Source of the DNA: Heyndrickxia ginsengihumi
GTDB taxonomy: Bacteria > Bacillota > Bacilli > Bacillales > Bacillaceae_C
Assembly: GCF_011008565.1 (NCBI RefSeq)
Contig: NZ_JAAIWK010000010.1
Location: forward strand, 1 to 64,000
Reading direction: 5' to 3'
Length of the DNA: 64,000 bases
Both the position numbers and the translations under genes were made by a program. The notes under the pieces were generated by a model, which had not been told where the DNA came from, did no database searches, and saw nothing but the letters and a program-made list of their open reading frames with translations. Shown here in pieces: positions 1 through 8,594 of this stretch. Within the stretch, counting starts at the first letter, position 1. Each line of letters begins with the position of its first letter.

Positions 1-47
1 AAAAAGGCAGTTTGTTGTCTGAACTAGAACAACAAACTGCCTTTTTT
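1..47 (+). terminator. Intrinsic terminator of a gene left of the window
   Basis: An 18-base inverted repeat (AAAAAGGCAGTTTGTTGT and its complement) is separated by a 12-base loop and followed by a T run. The hairpin is symmetrical enough to work in both directions. No gene inside the window needs it, so it probably ends transcription from the unseen left side. Confidence 0.8.
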
Positions 48-391
48 CTGCCTTTGCTAAATCAATTTATATAAAAACGTAAGATTTTCAGTGGCCTCGA
101 TTTTATTCGATGGGGGTGTTCTTTATAAAATAAATATTAATGAGAAAGCAAGCTTTGCTGAACCATCTCTATCCAGCATAGAACAAAGACTGTCGCTATA
201 CACTAAACGTCAATTCCCCACCTAATCCTTATGTCAAACGTCCCTGTAAACATTGATTAAAGCAACGTTAATTGCTGAGAAAATCTTAAGCACCTTAAAA
301 TTTCGCTCTACAACTGTCACTGCACAATGCCATAATGCCGTTTCTTTTAATAATTGTAAAAATATGATGGTATAAAGTGAGGTGATAATCA
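48..391. other. Gene-free stretch
   Basis: I see no convincing coding frame or structured RNA here. The last bases hold the ribosome binding site GAGGTGA of the following small membrane protein gene. Confidence 0.5.
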
Positions 392-625
392 ATGCTTGAA
401 ATTTACAATGTAGCCATCATTCCATTAATTATTGGGATTGTTGAGCTATTTAAAATGTTTGGCCTACCTAATAAATATTCTCCAATTCTTTCTGTTATCC
501 TTGGACTTATATTTGGAATCGTCTATGTTTCAGATTCAATAAAAGAGGGGATTATTGTTGGGCTAATGCTTGGTCTATCGGCAACCGGATTATATAGTGG
601 CAGCAAAAATATGATCAAAAAATGA
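392..625 (+). CDS. Small holin-like membrane protein
   Basis: This encodes a 77-residue protein with two or three hydrophobic segments (about residues 6-22, 30-47 and 53-68), a short charged loop (DSIKEG) and a basic tail (GSKNMIKK). Size, topology and the ending GLSATGLYSGSKN resemble a family of Bacillus phage holins and holin-like chromosomal proteins. The start follows a GAGGTGA ribosome binding site. No lysin, phage structural gene or integrase lies nearby, so this is a lone gene and not part of a visible prophage. A role in membrane permeabilisation is inferred from family resemblance only; it could equally be an uncharacterised small membrane protein. Confidence 0.65.
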   Translation: MLEIYNVAIIPLIIGIVELFKMFGLPNKYSPILSVILGLIFGIVYVSDSIKEGIIVGLMLGLSATGLYSGSKNMIKK

Positions 626-1197
626 ATGGGACCACATTTAATTGTTAAGGAAGCATATATAAATAAATTTTAATATTTAAGTCTATAAAAATGGATGATT
701 GAAAAAAGCCATGATTTCATTAGGTAAGAGAATTACAAGACAAGCAATGGAAGCTATGTAATTTAACAAACTTCTAAACTGCCATTATAAGATAGATCTA
801 AGGGATGATTAGATTAACCAACATCACACTACTGAATAGGACAAACACTAGGATGAAATTGGAGGATTTCATCTATTTATCATTATATCTAAAGTCTTCA
901 TGGAGCTTTTTTTCAAGATCCATTTTTTTATTTTTATTGATATTTTTTAAAGCCATTTTTTCTACAAAACTATTTTCGTATGCTTTGTTGTTTTTTAACA
1001 GGAAAGGAGTGGATTTCCGCTTTAGGATGCTCGCTTTCAGCGGGCGGATGCTGAGCCTCTTCGGCGCTGCACGTTTCCGGTGTTTCGCCTATTTCTCTTT
1101 TTCCGCAACACACCTTCCGCTCTTATTCACTTCTTATTGAACCGGTTCAGTCATAATCTCTCATTGAAAACGATCGTCTTTTAGAAGATGCCTTAAT
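626..1197. other. Gene-free stretch with a palindromic repeat copy
   Basis: No supported gene is seen. Bases 1005-1135 hold a copy of the GC-rich intergenic repeat described separately. The open frame that crosses it (805-1140) is T-rich upstream and built from the repeat downstream, so I do not call it. Confidence 0.5.
1005..1135. repeat. Intergenic repeat, copy 1 (short type)
   Basis: It contains the family signature GCTCGCTTTCAGCGGGCGG followed by TGAGCCTCTTCGGCGCTGCACG and ends with CCTTCCGCTC. It is clearly more GC-rich than its surroundings. Similar blocks occur near 53.9, 59.1 and 59.3 kb. Confidence 0.65.
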
Positions 1198-1240
1198 CAA
1201 AAAAGGCCTGTAGATTGTTTATAAAAATAATCTACAAGCC
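1198..1240 (-). terminator. Terminator of the metQNP operon
   Basis: On the minus strand GGCTTGTAGATT and AATCTACAGGCC pair around a short AT-rich loop and are followed by TTTTTT. It lies just after the metP stop codon. Confidence 0.85.
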
Positions 1241-1255
1241 AAGTTTTCTCTTCAT

Positions 1256-1918
1256 TTAATCTTTGCGTAGTTTGCGAGATACTATATTACCAATTGATTG
1301 AATGCCTTGAACCATAATAATCAGTATAATAATTGTGGTATACATTACATCTGGCTGGAATCTTAAGTGTCCGAATTGATATGCAATATCCCCAAGTCCT
1401 CCAGCACCGACCAGTCCAGCCATCGCTGTCGCACCAATTAGACCAATTGTCGCAATTGTTAATCCTAAAACGATGGAGGCTCTTGCTTCACGAACAATCA
1501 CGTACCAAATGATCTTAGAAGTTGAAATTCCCATTGATTGATATGCCTCTACAACCCCTTTATCGACCTCAAGTAAGGCAGATTCCATTAACCTAGCAAT
1601 ATATGGAGCTGTATATACAACTAAAGGTACAATTACACCTTGGACACCGATTGTCGTCCCCATCACAAGCTTTGTGAACGGCAAAATAAAAAATAGCAAA
1701 ATAATAAATGGAATAGATCTAATTACATTAATTACTGTATTTAAGATCATGAATACAACTTTATTTTCAGCCTCTCCGCCCTTCCTTGTTAATACGAGTA
1801 AAATCCCAAGCGGAAGTCCAATAATAATCGCAACAATTAATGAAATTGAGGTCATCTTAAGGGTATCAAGAAATGCTTGCCAAATCGTGTCTCCCCATTC
1901 ATTTAGAAATGAACTCAT
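1256..1918 (-). CDS. metP: Methionine ABC transporter permease
   Basis: This is the membrane subunit of the MetNPQ D/L-methionine importer. The 220-residue protein has about five hydrophobic segments and the cytoplasmic coupling (EAA-type) motif EAYQSMGISTSKIIWYVIVR near residues 124-143, which docks onto the MetN ATPase. The size is normal for MetI/MetP proteins. The start overlaps the metN stop codon (ATGA), indicating translational coupling, and is preceded by GAGGTGA. The SAM riboswitch upstream of metQ should control the whole operon, so it is probably expressed when S-adenosylmethionine is low. The nearby terminator closes the transcript. Confidence 0.93.
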   Translation of the reverse strand: MSSFLNEWGDTIWQAFLDTLKMTSISLIVAIIIGLPLGILLVLTRKGGEAENKVVFMILNTVINVIRSIPFIILLFFILPFTKLVMGTTIGVQGVIVPLVVYTAPYIARLMESALLEVDKGVVEAYQSMGISTSKIIWYVIVREARASIVLGLTIATIGLIGATAMAGLVGAGGLGDIAYQFGHLRFQPDVMYTTIIILIIMVQGIQSIGNIVSRKLRKD

Positions 1919-2931
1919 AGCCGGTTCACCTCTTCAACAATAATATTTTCTGCTTGCAAGTAGGCAATTGCCTTCAATGTCTCATTAGGGTCGCCTTTAA
2001 GATGAACAAGTAGGTTCCCGATTGATTGATCTTTTAAATCGTCTATACCACCTGCAAGAATACTTGGTAAAATATCAAATTTTCTCGTAATTGCTGCTAA
2101 AAATGGATCTTTTGATGATTCTCCCAAAAATGTTAGTGCAACAAGTCTGCCTGTTTTCTCAAGTTCTTCCCGTATATGTTCAGGTACTTGGAAAACAGCT
2201 TTATTTCTCACAAAGCTTCTTGTCCTTGGATGCTGTGGTTTTGAAAATACATCTACTACCCGTCCCTGTTCAACAATGGCCCCAGCTTCCATCACAGCAA
2301 CACGGTCACAAATTTTTTGAATGACATCAAGCTCATGGGTAATGAGAAAAATAGTGATCCCAAGCTCTTTATTAATTTTCAATAATAGATCCAAAATTTG
2401 CTCAGTCGTTGTTGGATCAAGTGCACTTGTTGCTTCATCACTTAAAAGCACCTCTGGTTCATGTGCCAAAGCACGCGCGATCGCAACACGTTGCCTTTGA
2501 CCGCCAGATAATTCACTTGGATACGATTTTGCTTTATCCTCTAAACCAACAATCTTTAAGTATTTTTTTACTCGGCGATCTATTTCAGGCGCTGGAACTC
2601 CTTCTAATCGAAGAGGAATTGCAATATTTTTGTAAACTGTCGCAGTTTTTAATAAATTATAATGTTGGAATACCATTCCAATTTTTCTTCGGACAGTTTG
2701 TAACTCCTTCTTCTTTAGATTCAAAATATCGACACCATCAATTAAAACTCTTCCACTGCTAGGTCTTTCTAGTAAATTTACACAACGAATCAATGTACTT
2801 TTGCCAGCGCCACTGAATCCAATGACACCGAATATTTCACCTTTTTGAATCTCAATTGAAACATCCTTCAATGCTTCTACTTTTTTCTTTCCTTGTTGAA
2901 AGGTCTTTGATACATGTTCTAGGCTGATCAT
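1915..2931 (-). CDS. metN: Methionine ABC transporter ATP-binding protein
   Basis: This ATPase powers methionine import. The 338-residue protein has a Walker A motif GFSGAGKST (residues 38-46), the ABC signature LSGGQRQRVAIARAL near 145, a Walker B/D-loop region LLSDEATSALDP and the H-loop ITHE. After the nucleotide-binding domain there is a C-terminal extension (about 265-338) typical of the NIL domain, which binds methionine and inhibits the transporter when internal methionine is high. The start lies about 10 bases after GGAGG, 15 bases downstream of metQ. Confidence 0.95.
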   Translation of the reverse strand: MISLEHVSKTFQQGKKKVEALKDVSIEIQKGEIFGVIGFSGAGKSTLIRCVNLLERPSSGRVLIDGVDILNLKKKELQTVRRKIGMVFQHYNLLKTATVYKNIAIPLRLEGVPAPEIDRRVKKYLKIVGLEDKAKSYPSELSGGQRQRVAIARALAHEPEVLLSDEATSALDPTTTEQILDLLLKINKELGITIFLITHELDVIQKICDRVAVMEAGAIVEQGRVVDVFSKPQHPRTRSFVRNKAVFQVPEHIREELEKTGRLVALTFLGESSKDPFLAAITRKFDILPSILAGGIDDLKDQSIGNLLVHLKGDPNETLKAIAYLQAENIIVEEVNRL

Positions 2932-2946
2932 CCTTTAGGAACCTCC

Positions 2947-3762
2947 TTACCAAGCAGGTACAACTGAACCCCCAAATTGCTTTTTAATATATTTCTTAAT
3001 CGTATCTGAATGGTAATATTTTTCAATTTTCTTAACTACTTCGTCATTTTTGTTACTTGTTCTAACAACAAAATAGTTTGGATATGGGTTATTTTTAATT
3101 GGTTCATGATAAATTGCATCTTTATTAATTGTGAGACCAGCCCCCATAGCAAAGTTCGTATTAATAGCAGCGGCCGTTACTTCATCAAGCTGTGATGGTA
3201 GAGACTCTGCGTTCAATTCCTCAACTTTTAAGTTTAATTTATTTTCAACAATGTCCTTTTTCGTTGCGTATTCACCGATGCCTTTTTTCAGCTTGATCAC
3301 ACCGGCCCGTTCGAATAATTTTAATGCACGTAATTCGTTAGCTGGGTCATTTGGTACGGCAATCGAATCACCTTTTTTCAAATCTTTAAGATTTTTAATT
3401 TTATCCGAGTAAACCCCCATTGGGAATACAACCGTTTTGAATACTTGCGTAATTTTATATCCCTTGTCTTTTTTCTGTGTGTTCAAAAATGTTAATGTTT
3501 GATAGCTATTTGCATCAAGACTGCCTTCACTTAATGCCGTGTTTGGGGTGTTGTAATCATTAAAGACCTTTAACTTAATAGTAAGTCCATCTTTTTTGGC
3601 CAATTTTGCTACTTCCCGCATAATTTGTTCGTGAGGGCCTCCTGTTACCCCAACAGTTATTTCCTTCGTGCTTAATGTTTTATCGTTCTTTCCACATGCT
3701 GATAGAGCAAATAACAGAATAATTGCAATTGCTACCGATAAAAATTTGAATGATTTTTTCAT
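2947..3762 (-). CDS. metQ: Methionine-binding lipoprotein
   Basis: This is the extracellular substrate-binding subunit of the methionine importer (NlpA/MetQ lipoprotein family). It has a basic N-terminus, a hydrophobic stretch and a lipobox LSAC with the lipidated cysteine at residue 23. The family region EITVGVTGGPHEQIM follows, and the length of 271 residues is typical. AAAGGGAGAGG precedes the ATG. It is the first gene of metQ-metN-metP and lies directly behind a SAM riboswitch and terminator, which supports methionine over other NlpA-family substrates. Confidence 0.95.
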   Translation of the reverse strand: MKKSFKFLSVAIAIILLFALSACGKNDKTLSTKEITVGVTGGPHEQIMREVAKLAKKDGLTIKLKVFNDYNTPNTALSEGSLDANSYQTLTFLNTQKKDKGYKITQVFKTVVFPMGVYSDKIKNLKDLKKGDSIAVPNDPANELRALKLFERAGVIKLKKGIGEYATKKDIVENKLNLKVEELNAESLPSQLDEVTAAAINTNFAMGAGLTINKDAIYHEPIKNNPYPNYFVVRTSNKNDEVVKKIEKYYHSDTIKKYIKKQFGGSVVPAW

Positions 3763-3864
3763 ACTAGCCTCTCCCTTTTATCATATTTCAAAAATAATCT
3801 GCCTTTTTTAGACTAGCTTTCTCTTATTCAGATGAATTTCCCCTAATCATCCTTTATGCTAATC

Positions 3865-3897
3865 AAAAAACCGCTTCTCCATAGAGAAGCGGTTTAT
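3865..3897 (-). terminator. S-box expression-platform terminator of metQNP
   Basis: On the minus strand AAACCGCTTCTC and GAGAAGCGGTTT form a tight hairpin followed by T residues, between the SAM aptamer and metQ. This is the regulated terminator expected when S-adenosylmethionine is bound. Confidence 0.85.
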
Positions 3898-3910
3898 AAG
3901 CACTACTTCT

Positions 3911-4016
3911 CTTATCTTTCAAAACCAATCGGTTTTGTAGGAATTAGCACCTGAACCTTCTATAAGGTTTGGTTGCTGGGCTTCATAGGGCCTGTCCCTC
4001 CACCACTCTTGATAAG
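3911..4016 (-). promoter_or_regulatory. SAM (S-box) riboswitch for metQNP
   Basis: Read on the minus strand the element begins CTTATCAAGAG and ends with the pairing partner AAGATAAG, which closes helix P1. Between them are the conserved S-box blocks GGTGGAGGGACAGGCCC, TATGAAGCCCAGCAACC and CAGGTGCTAATTCC. These match the class I SAM aptamer. A terminator follows at once, then metQ. Confidence 0.93.
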
Positions 4017-4298
4017 ATTTAAATTCCAATTATTTTCAATATATGTAAAATATATATCACATTGTCGTTTTTTGCAATATATAATTAAATAAAATTTTTC
4101 AGACATATAGAAACACCATCCACCAAAAAAGCTTCACAGTTTAGAAATCACAGTAGCCCTATCTCTACGTAAGAAGAGCAGCAGCATGGCCCTTTTTCGT
4201 TTGATAGCTAAGTTTCAACTCATAACAAGGACCACACCTACTAAAAAATGGTACTCTCGTAACCATATAGAAATTAATAACAATATTATTCAGCAGTT

Positions 4299-5627
4299 TT
4301 AAAAAGTATGTTTTACAGAATTCCGCAATACGAGGGAAATTTCAATTTTTTTACATATGGTTAAATAATGCATTAACATCAACAATAGCGCACCAGTATT
4401 CATTGCGATAATGATTCCAGCCATTTGATATTCAGGGTTCGTACCAAGAAAATACATCATCAAATAAGTAACGATTGTCGACCAAATAAAATGGGCAAAA
4501 GCATCGCGGATAAGTCCAAGCCCAATTAAAAAGGCCTGCATTGGAATCACAAAAAAGTGGAATAAAAAATATGGCCAAAGTAGTTGTAAGTAAATAGCAG
4601 CAACCATTGAATGGAAAAACAAATTTGTGAGCGGTTCGGCAAAAACATATATGCAGATGACAGCTGGAACACCATATAAAAAAGTTACAAGCATAACTTT
4701 TTGCAATAGCTTTTGTAGTTTTAAACCATCTTGTTTGGAATAAGCTTCAGAAACTGTTGGGATTAATACGGTTGATAAGGAATGGGCAATAAAAGCAGGA
4801 AAAAAGCCAATTGTAAATGCAACGCCAGCCATCAGTCCAAAGTGTTCATTAGCCATCGTCTCCGTCATTCCAGATTTTACAACTGCTGCCTTAATTAAAA
4901 AGGGTTCTATAGCATTCGTAATTGAGAGAAATACACGCATACTTGTTGTTGGTAAAGAAACAGCTAGAAGATTTTTGCGCACAGATTGTCCACTGACATA
5001 AGCACGTTCCTTTTTACTAATAAATTTCATTTGCAAAACAAACATATGAAGTAAATAGAGAAGAACAATAAAATCACTGCCGACAATTGTACATAGGGCG
5101 ACTAGAATAGAAACTTCTAAACTAAAATGGAACCATTGATAAAGGAAAACGAGTAAAAGGAGTTGAACAATTTTTCGAAGAAAGTTTGCTGTTGCGATTT
5201 TCCCCATTTGCTGAATGCCCATAAAATATCCCCTTGCAATTGAAGAAAAAGCAATAATGGGAATTAAAATAATGACTAACCCTCTTATAAAAGGATGATA
5301 GTGTTTAAAAATAGGAATAAACGGAAGTAATACTACACAGAACGCCATAAAAAAGATTGTAAATAGAACTGTAAGACGAATAACGTGCTGCAGCATGCTT
5401 TGATGATATTTTTCATCCTTTTCAGCAATAAATTTAGATATTGAAACTGGCAGTTCCATACTAGCAATCACGATTACTAAAACAATTATTGGCAAAATAG
5501 ACATATATAAGCCCATGCCGTGCTCTCCCAGTTCTTTTGCTAATACCATATTCGTTAAAAATTCTATACACTCACCTAAAAATGCTACTCCCATAAGCAA
5601 ACATACACTTTTGAAAAAAATACCCAT
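4299..5627 (-). CDS. SpoVB-like polysaccharide/lipid flippase
   Basis: This is a 442-residue multi-pass membrane protein of the MATE/polysaccharide-exporter superfamily, closest in character to the SpoVB and YtgP lipid-flippase-like proteins of Bacillus. It has about 12-14 hydrophobic segments. The N-terminal region has the pattern VLAKELGEHGMGLYMSILPI seen in this family. I chose the ATG at 5627 because it follows AAGGGGAGA at good spacing; an upstream in-frame start would add 17 residues with no ribosome binding site. SpoVB acts in spore cortex synthesis, but paralogues are common, so the substrate is uncertain. It is transcribed alone. Confidence 0.75.
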   Translation of the reverse strand: MGIFFKSVCLLMGVAFLGECIEFLTNMVLAKELGEHGMGLYMSILPIIVLVIVIASMELPVSISKFIAEKDEKYHQSMLQHVIRLTVLFTIFFMAFCVVLLPFIPIFKHYHPFIRGLVIILIPIIAFSSIARGYFMGIQQMGKIATANFLRKIVQLLLLVFLYQWFHFSLEVSILVALCTIVGSDFIVLLYLLHMFVLQMKFISKKERAYVSGQSVRKNLLAVSLPTTSMRVFLSITNAIEPFLIKAAVVKSGMTETMANEHFGLMAGVAFTIGFFPAFIAHSLSTVLIPTVSEAYSKQDGLKLQKLLQKVMLVTFLYGVPAVICIYVFAEPLTNLFFHSMVAAIYLQLLWPYFLFHFFVIPMQAFLIGLGLIRDAFAHFIWSTIVTYLMMYFLGTNPEYQMAGIIIAMNTGALLLMLMHYLTICKKIEISLVLRNSVKHTF

Positions 5628-5751
5628 GCTGTCTCCCCTTATCACGAAAACTTGTTCATAATAAAGGATATGAGACAAGTCTGTAGAATATTATTCTGGA
5701 AAATACTTAATCAAAGATATTTCCTACGAAAACATAAGTGGAGAACTAATA

Positions 5752-6554
5752 ATGAGTGAACAAAATGTGATCAATAAGAAAAAAATATTAGTAACAAAAA
5801 AAAATTAAAAGAAGATTTTCATTCACTAGGTTTAGAACCTGGGATGACGATCATTGTGCACTCCTCGCTCAGTTCAATTGGCTGGGTATGCGGACAAGAA
5901 ATTGCAGTGGTTCAAGCATTAATGGAAGTCATTTCACCTAAAGGAACGATCATCATGCCAGCACAAACAACCAACAACTCTGATCCTGCTACATGGGAAA
6001 ATCCCCCTGTTCCTGAAGAATGGTGGGAGACTATTCGTCAAGCGATGCCTGCGTTTGATCCAAACATAACGCCAACATATGGAATGGGGAGAATTGCAGA
6101 GGCATTTCGAAAATTTCCTGGAACGAAGCGAAGCAATCACCCAGCTGTTTCATTTTCAGCTTGGGGTAAGCATGCTTCCTTTATCACTAACAACCATGCA
6201 CTTCATTATCCATTTGGAGACCAGTCTCCACTTGCACGAATCTATGAATTAAATGGGTATATTTTACTGTTAGGAGTTGACTATAGTCGAAACACATCCA
6301 TGCATTTAGCAGAGTTTCTCTCAAAATCTAAGAAAGAAGTAACGCAGCATTGTGCATTACTTCAAGATGGGAAAAGAACTTGGGGGGAGTTTAAAACGCT
6401 CGAAGACCATGCGGATATATTTAACAAAATTGGAAAAACATATGAAAAAACATATACTGTTCAAAATGGCCTTATTGGCGCTGCTCCTTCTAAATTAATA
6501 AAACAACGATCATTAATTGATTTTACTACCCAATATTTAGATGAGCATATATGA
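5752..6554 (+). pseudogene. AAC(3)-family N-acetyltransferase, frameshifted at an A9 tract
   Basis: From 5844 the frame encodes most of a protein of the aminoglycoside 3-N-acetyltransferase fold, of the YokD/BA2930 type, which often lacks antibiotic activity. Visible motifs are VHSSLSSIGWV, GTIIMPAQTTN, PPVPEEWW, RSNHPAVSFSAWG, LLLGVDY and SMHLAE. The expected N-terminus lies upstream in another frame: ATG at 5752 behind GTGGAGAA encodes MSEQNVINKKKILVTK and then hits TAA at 5806. One extra base in the run of nine A residues (5796-5804) would join the frames and give a family-length protein of about 267 residues. It may be a pseudogene, a sequencing error, or a gene read by slippage on the A tract. 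A start at 5844 has no good ribosome binding site and would lose the first strand of the fold. Confidence 0.75.
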
Positions 6555-6565
6555 AAAAATAGATG

Positions 6566-6597
6566 AGCGGAAGTGAACTGGTTGCTTCCGCTTTAAA
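6566..6597 (+). terminator. Probable terminator after the acetyltransferase gene
   Basis: AGCGGAAG and CTTCCGCT form an 8-bp stem with an 11-base loop, followed by a weak TTTAAAT tail. It starts 12 bases after the stop codon. Confidence 0.55.
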
Positions 6598-6607
6598 TGA
6601 TACATAT

Positions 6608-6812
6608 ATAAGAGGCTGAGACAAAACTCAAAAGTGGTTAGCTAAAGACGAACATTGCACAAATCAGCTCCGGAAATAGACGTAGACTCCTGTGGGAGAA
6701 TAGGCATCGGTGAGACCCCACAGTGCAAAGCGAAGTATATTTCCGGAGCGGCATTAGATCGCAATATTCTGATTTTCTTTAGTTAATATACTTTTGTCCC
6801 AGTCTCATAAAG
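6608..6812. repeat. Intergenic repeat, copy 2 (full-length palindromic type)
   Basis: An element of about 200 bases bounded by AGAGGCTGAGACAAAA on the left and TTTTGTCCCAGTCTC on the right, which are imperfect inverted repeats. Inner blocks also pair: GGTTAGCTAAAGA with TCTTTAGTTAA, and CTCCGGAAATA with TATTTCCGGAG. It is the same family as the copies at 25.7 and 60.4 kb but lies in the opposite orientation. Confidence 0.75.
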
Positions 6813-6814
6813 GC

Positions 6815-6885
6815 TGATGCTCGCTTTTTTCACAGAGGTCTCACATCCTTCTGCTCCAATCAACCATTGCTTCACATAAATCCTA
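6815..6885. repeat. Intergenic repeat tail, copy 3
   Basis: ATGCTCGCTTTTTTCACAGA, then GGTCTCACATCC and TTCTGCTCCAATCAA repeat the tail seen at 59.27-59.33 kb and in the 53.9-kb copy. It directly abuts the full-length copy. Confidence 0.45.
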
Positions 6886-6912
6886 TATAAGTACACTTAC
6901 ACTGTCTGTTAC

Positions 6913-7860
6913 TTATGAACCAACAATCGATCCACCATTAACATGAATGATTTGCCCGGTCACATAACTTGAATCACTAGAAGCGAGATAGACATAGGCC
7001 GGAGCCAATTCATAAGGCTGGCCAGCACGTTTCATTGGCGCATCTAATCCAAATGTTTCTACTTGCTTAGCACTAAAACTTGAAGGAATTAAAGGTGTCC
7101 ATATCGGTCCTGGCGCCACAGCATTTACTCTTATACCTTTGCTCACTAAATTTGCAGATAATGAACGCGTAAAAGCAACAATTGCTCCTTTTGTAGCGGA
7201 ATAATCAATTAAATCTTTATTTCCTCTAAAAGCAACAATCGAAGCAGTATTAATTATAGAACTCCCCTGTTTTAAATATGGAAGTGCTGCCTTCGTCATA
7301 TAAAAAAAGCTATAAATATTATTTTTAAAAGTCAAATCCCACTGCTCGTTTGTAATATCCAACAAGCTCTTCTGCACAAACTGCATGGCATTATTATTAA
7401 CGAGAATATCAAGTTTTCCAAAAGTATCAATCGTTTCCTTAACTACTTTGCGACAATGGCTAGGTTCTTTTAAATCACCAACGATCAATAGACATCTTTG
7501 CCCTAAATCTTCAATTCTTTGTCTTGTACGTTCGGCATCTTCATTCTCATAATCAGAATAATATGGTATGACGACATCAGCACCTTCTTTAGCGAAGGCA
7601 ATAGCCGTTGCTGCACCAATTCCGCTATCTCCCCCTGATACAATCGCAACCTTATTATTTAATTTTCCTGAACCTTTGTAGGATAAGTCTTCAATAACTG
7701 GCCGAGGATGCATTAACTTTTCAATACCTGGTTGCTTAGACTGATGTTGCGGCGGGAAGGACGTTTTCCGTTTTGGCGCCCGTTGAAGCTGTGGCTCATT
7801 ATAAATAGGCTGTGGTGGGAGATATGGATAGTAATTTGATGGTTGTTGTTGCCAATACAA
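6913..7860 (-). CDS. SDR-family oxidoreductase, general-stress-protein-39 type
   Basis: This is an NAD(P)-dependent short-chain dehydrogenase/reductase. It has a proline/glutamine-rich N-terminal tail ([17 protein letters not shown]), the linker [16 protein letters not shown] found in GSP39/YdaD/YhdF-like enzymes, the cofactor loop SGGDSGIG, the NNNAM motif and the catalytic YSATKGA pair (Tyr, Lys). The C-terminal end GQIIHVNGG is also typical. I place the start at TTG 7860 because AGAGGTGATC lies at ideal distance upstream; the upstream in-frame extension has no such signal. Length is then 315 residues. Substrate is unknown; relatives are often stress-induced. Confidence 0.85.
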   Translation of the reverse strand: MYWQQQPSNYYPYLPPQPIYNEPQLQRAPKRKTSFPPQHQSKQPGIEKLMHPRPVIEDLSYKGSGKLNNKVAIVSGGDSGIGAATAIAFAKEGADVVIPYYSDYENEDAERTRQRIEDLGQRCLLIVGDLKEPSHCRKVVKETIDTFGKLDILVNNNAMQFVQKSLLDITNEQWDLTFKNNIYSFFYMTKAALPYLKQGSSIINTASIVAFRGNKDLIDYSATKGAIVAFTRSLSANLVSKGIRVNAVAPGPIWTPLIPSSFSAKQVETFGLDAPMKRAGQPYELAPAYVYLASSDSSYVTGQIIHVNGGSIVGS

Positions 7861-7963
7861 AAAGATCACCTCTTTTACTAGGCTAAGTTTTCCATTTAGT
7901 CTATTCGAAAAAGGAAAAATGGTGATTAACCTAGTAGAGGTGTATCGTAATCCAATCATTACT

Positions 7964-8434
7964 TTAAAAACTATGTTCTTTTTTAATTTTCTCTAATAGG
8001 GCATGGCAACCAGAATAGACAAGCTTATACACTTCCTCGAAATTGCCTGTATAGTACGGATCTGGAACATTACTCATTTCATTATCATCAACTAAATCCA
8101 GCAAGCGGACAATCTTCGAGCTTGTTTTGTCAGTTGCGAGTGTCCTTACATCATGAAGATTTTGTTCATCCATCACAATGATATAGTCATAGTTTTCGAG
8201 ATCATTAGCAGCAAGTTGGCGTGCTATTAAGCCATTCGTACGAATATGATATTTTTCTAAAATGGTCAGTGTTCCGTGGTGCGGCCGCTCCCCAACATGC
8301 CATCTGCCTGTCCCTGCAGAATCAACCTTAATCGCCTCTGATAATCCTTCGTTTTCAACCATATGGCGAAAAACAGCCTCTGCCATTGGCGATCGGCAAA
8401 TATTCCCTAGACATACAAATAAAACGTTAATCAT
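7964..8434 (-). CDS. yfkJ: Low-molecular-weight protein tyrosine phosphatase
   Basis: This small cytoplasmic phosphatase removes phosphate from tyrosine. The catalytic P-loop CLGNICRS begins with the nucleophile at residue 8, and the general-acid aspartate lies in [12 protein letters not shown] near residues 125-136. The 156-residue length is standard. It lies about 100 bases upstream of the SDR gene on the same strand, so the two may share a transcript. In Bacillus subtilis the YfkJ phosphatase has been linked to stress resistance; that role is not shown here. Confidence 0.9.
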   Translation of the reverse strand: MINVLFVCLGNICRSPMAEAVFRHMVENEGLSEAIKVDSAGTGRWHVGERPHHGTLTILEKYHIRTNGLIARQLAANDLENYDYIIVMDEQNLHDVRTLATDKTSSKIVRLLDLVDDNEMSNVPDPYYTGNFEEVYKLVYSGCHALLEKIKKEHSF

Positions 8435-8452
8435 GTCTTACTCCCCTCTTAT

Positions 8453-8487
8453 TTATGTCAACTTATTTCAAAATTAAGTTGACATAA
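8453..8487 (+). promoter_or_regulatory. BirA operator (biotin box) for bioY
   Basis: Two perfect 13-base arms, TTATGTCAACTTA and TAAGTTGACATAA, are separated by nine bases. The core TGTCAAC-N15-GTTGACA fits the biotin-dependent BirA operator of Firmicutes (TGTNAAC-N15-GTTNACA). The right arm contains the TTGACA -35 hexamer of the bioY promoter. Confidence 0.85.
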
Positions 8488-8507
8488 AGATATCTCTTTT
8501 TTATTCT
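8479..8507 (+). promoter_or_regulatory. Sigma-A promoter of bioY
   Basis: TTGACA (8479-8484), a 17-base spacer and TATTCT (8502-8507). The -35 box lies inside the BirA operator, so bound BirA should exclude RNA polymerase. Confidence 0.7.
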
Positions 8508-8594
8508 AGAATAGAGTACATATTTTAATATTCATTGCAATCAACAATAAAAAATTGATCTTAAACATGCTCAAAAAAGATAGGAGGAACCTAA

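Noticed and set aside
392-625. Prophage remnant suggested by the holin-like gene
   Set aside because: No lysin, integrase, structural gene or attachment repeat is found in the neighbourhood.
805-1140. 111-codon plus-strand frame
   Set aside because: Its second half is the GC-rich intergenic repeat and its first half is T-rich noise; no ribosome binding site or family pattern.
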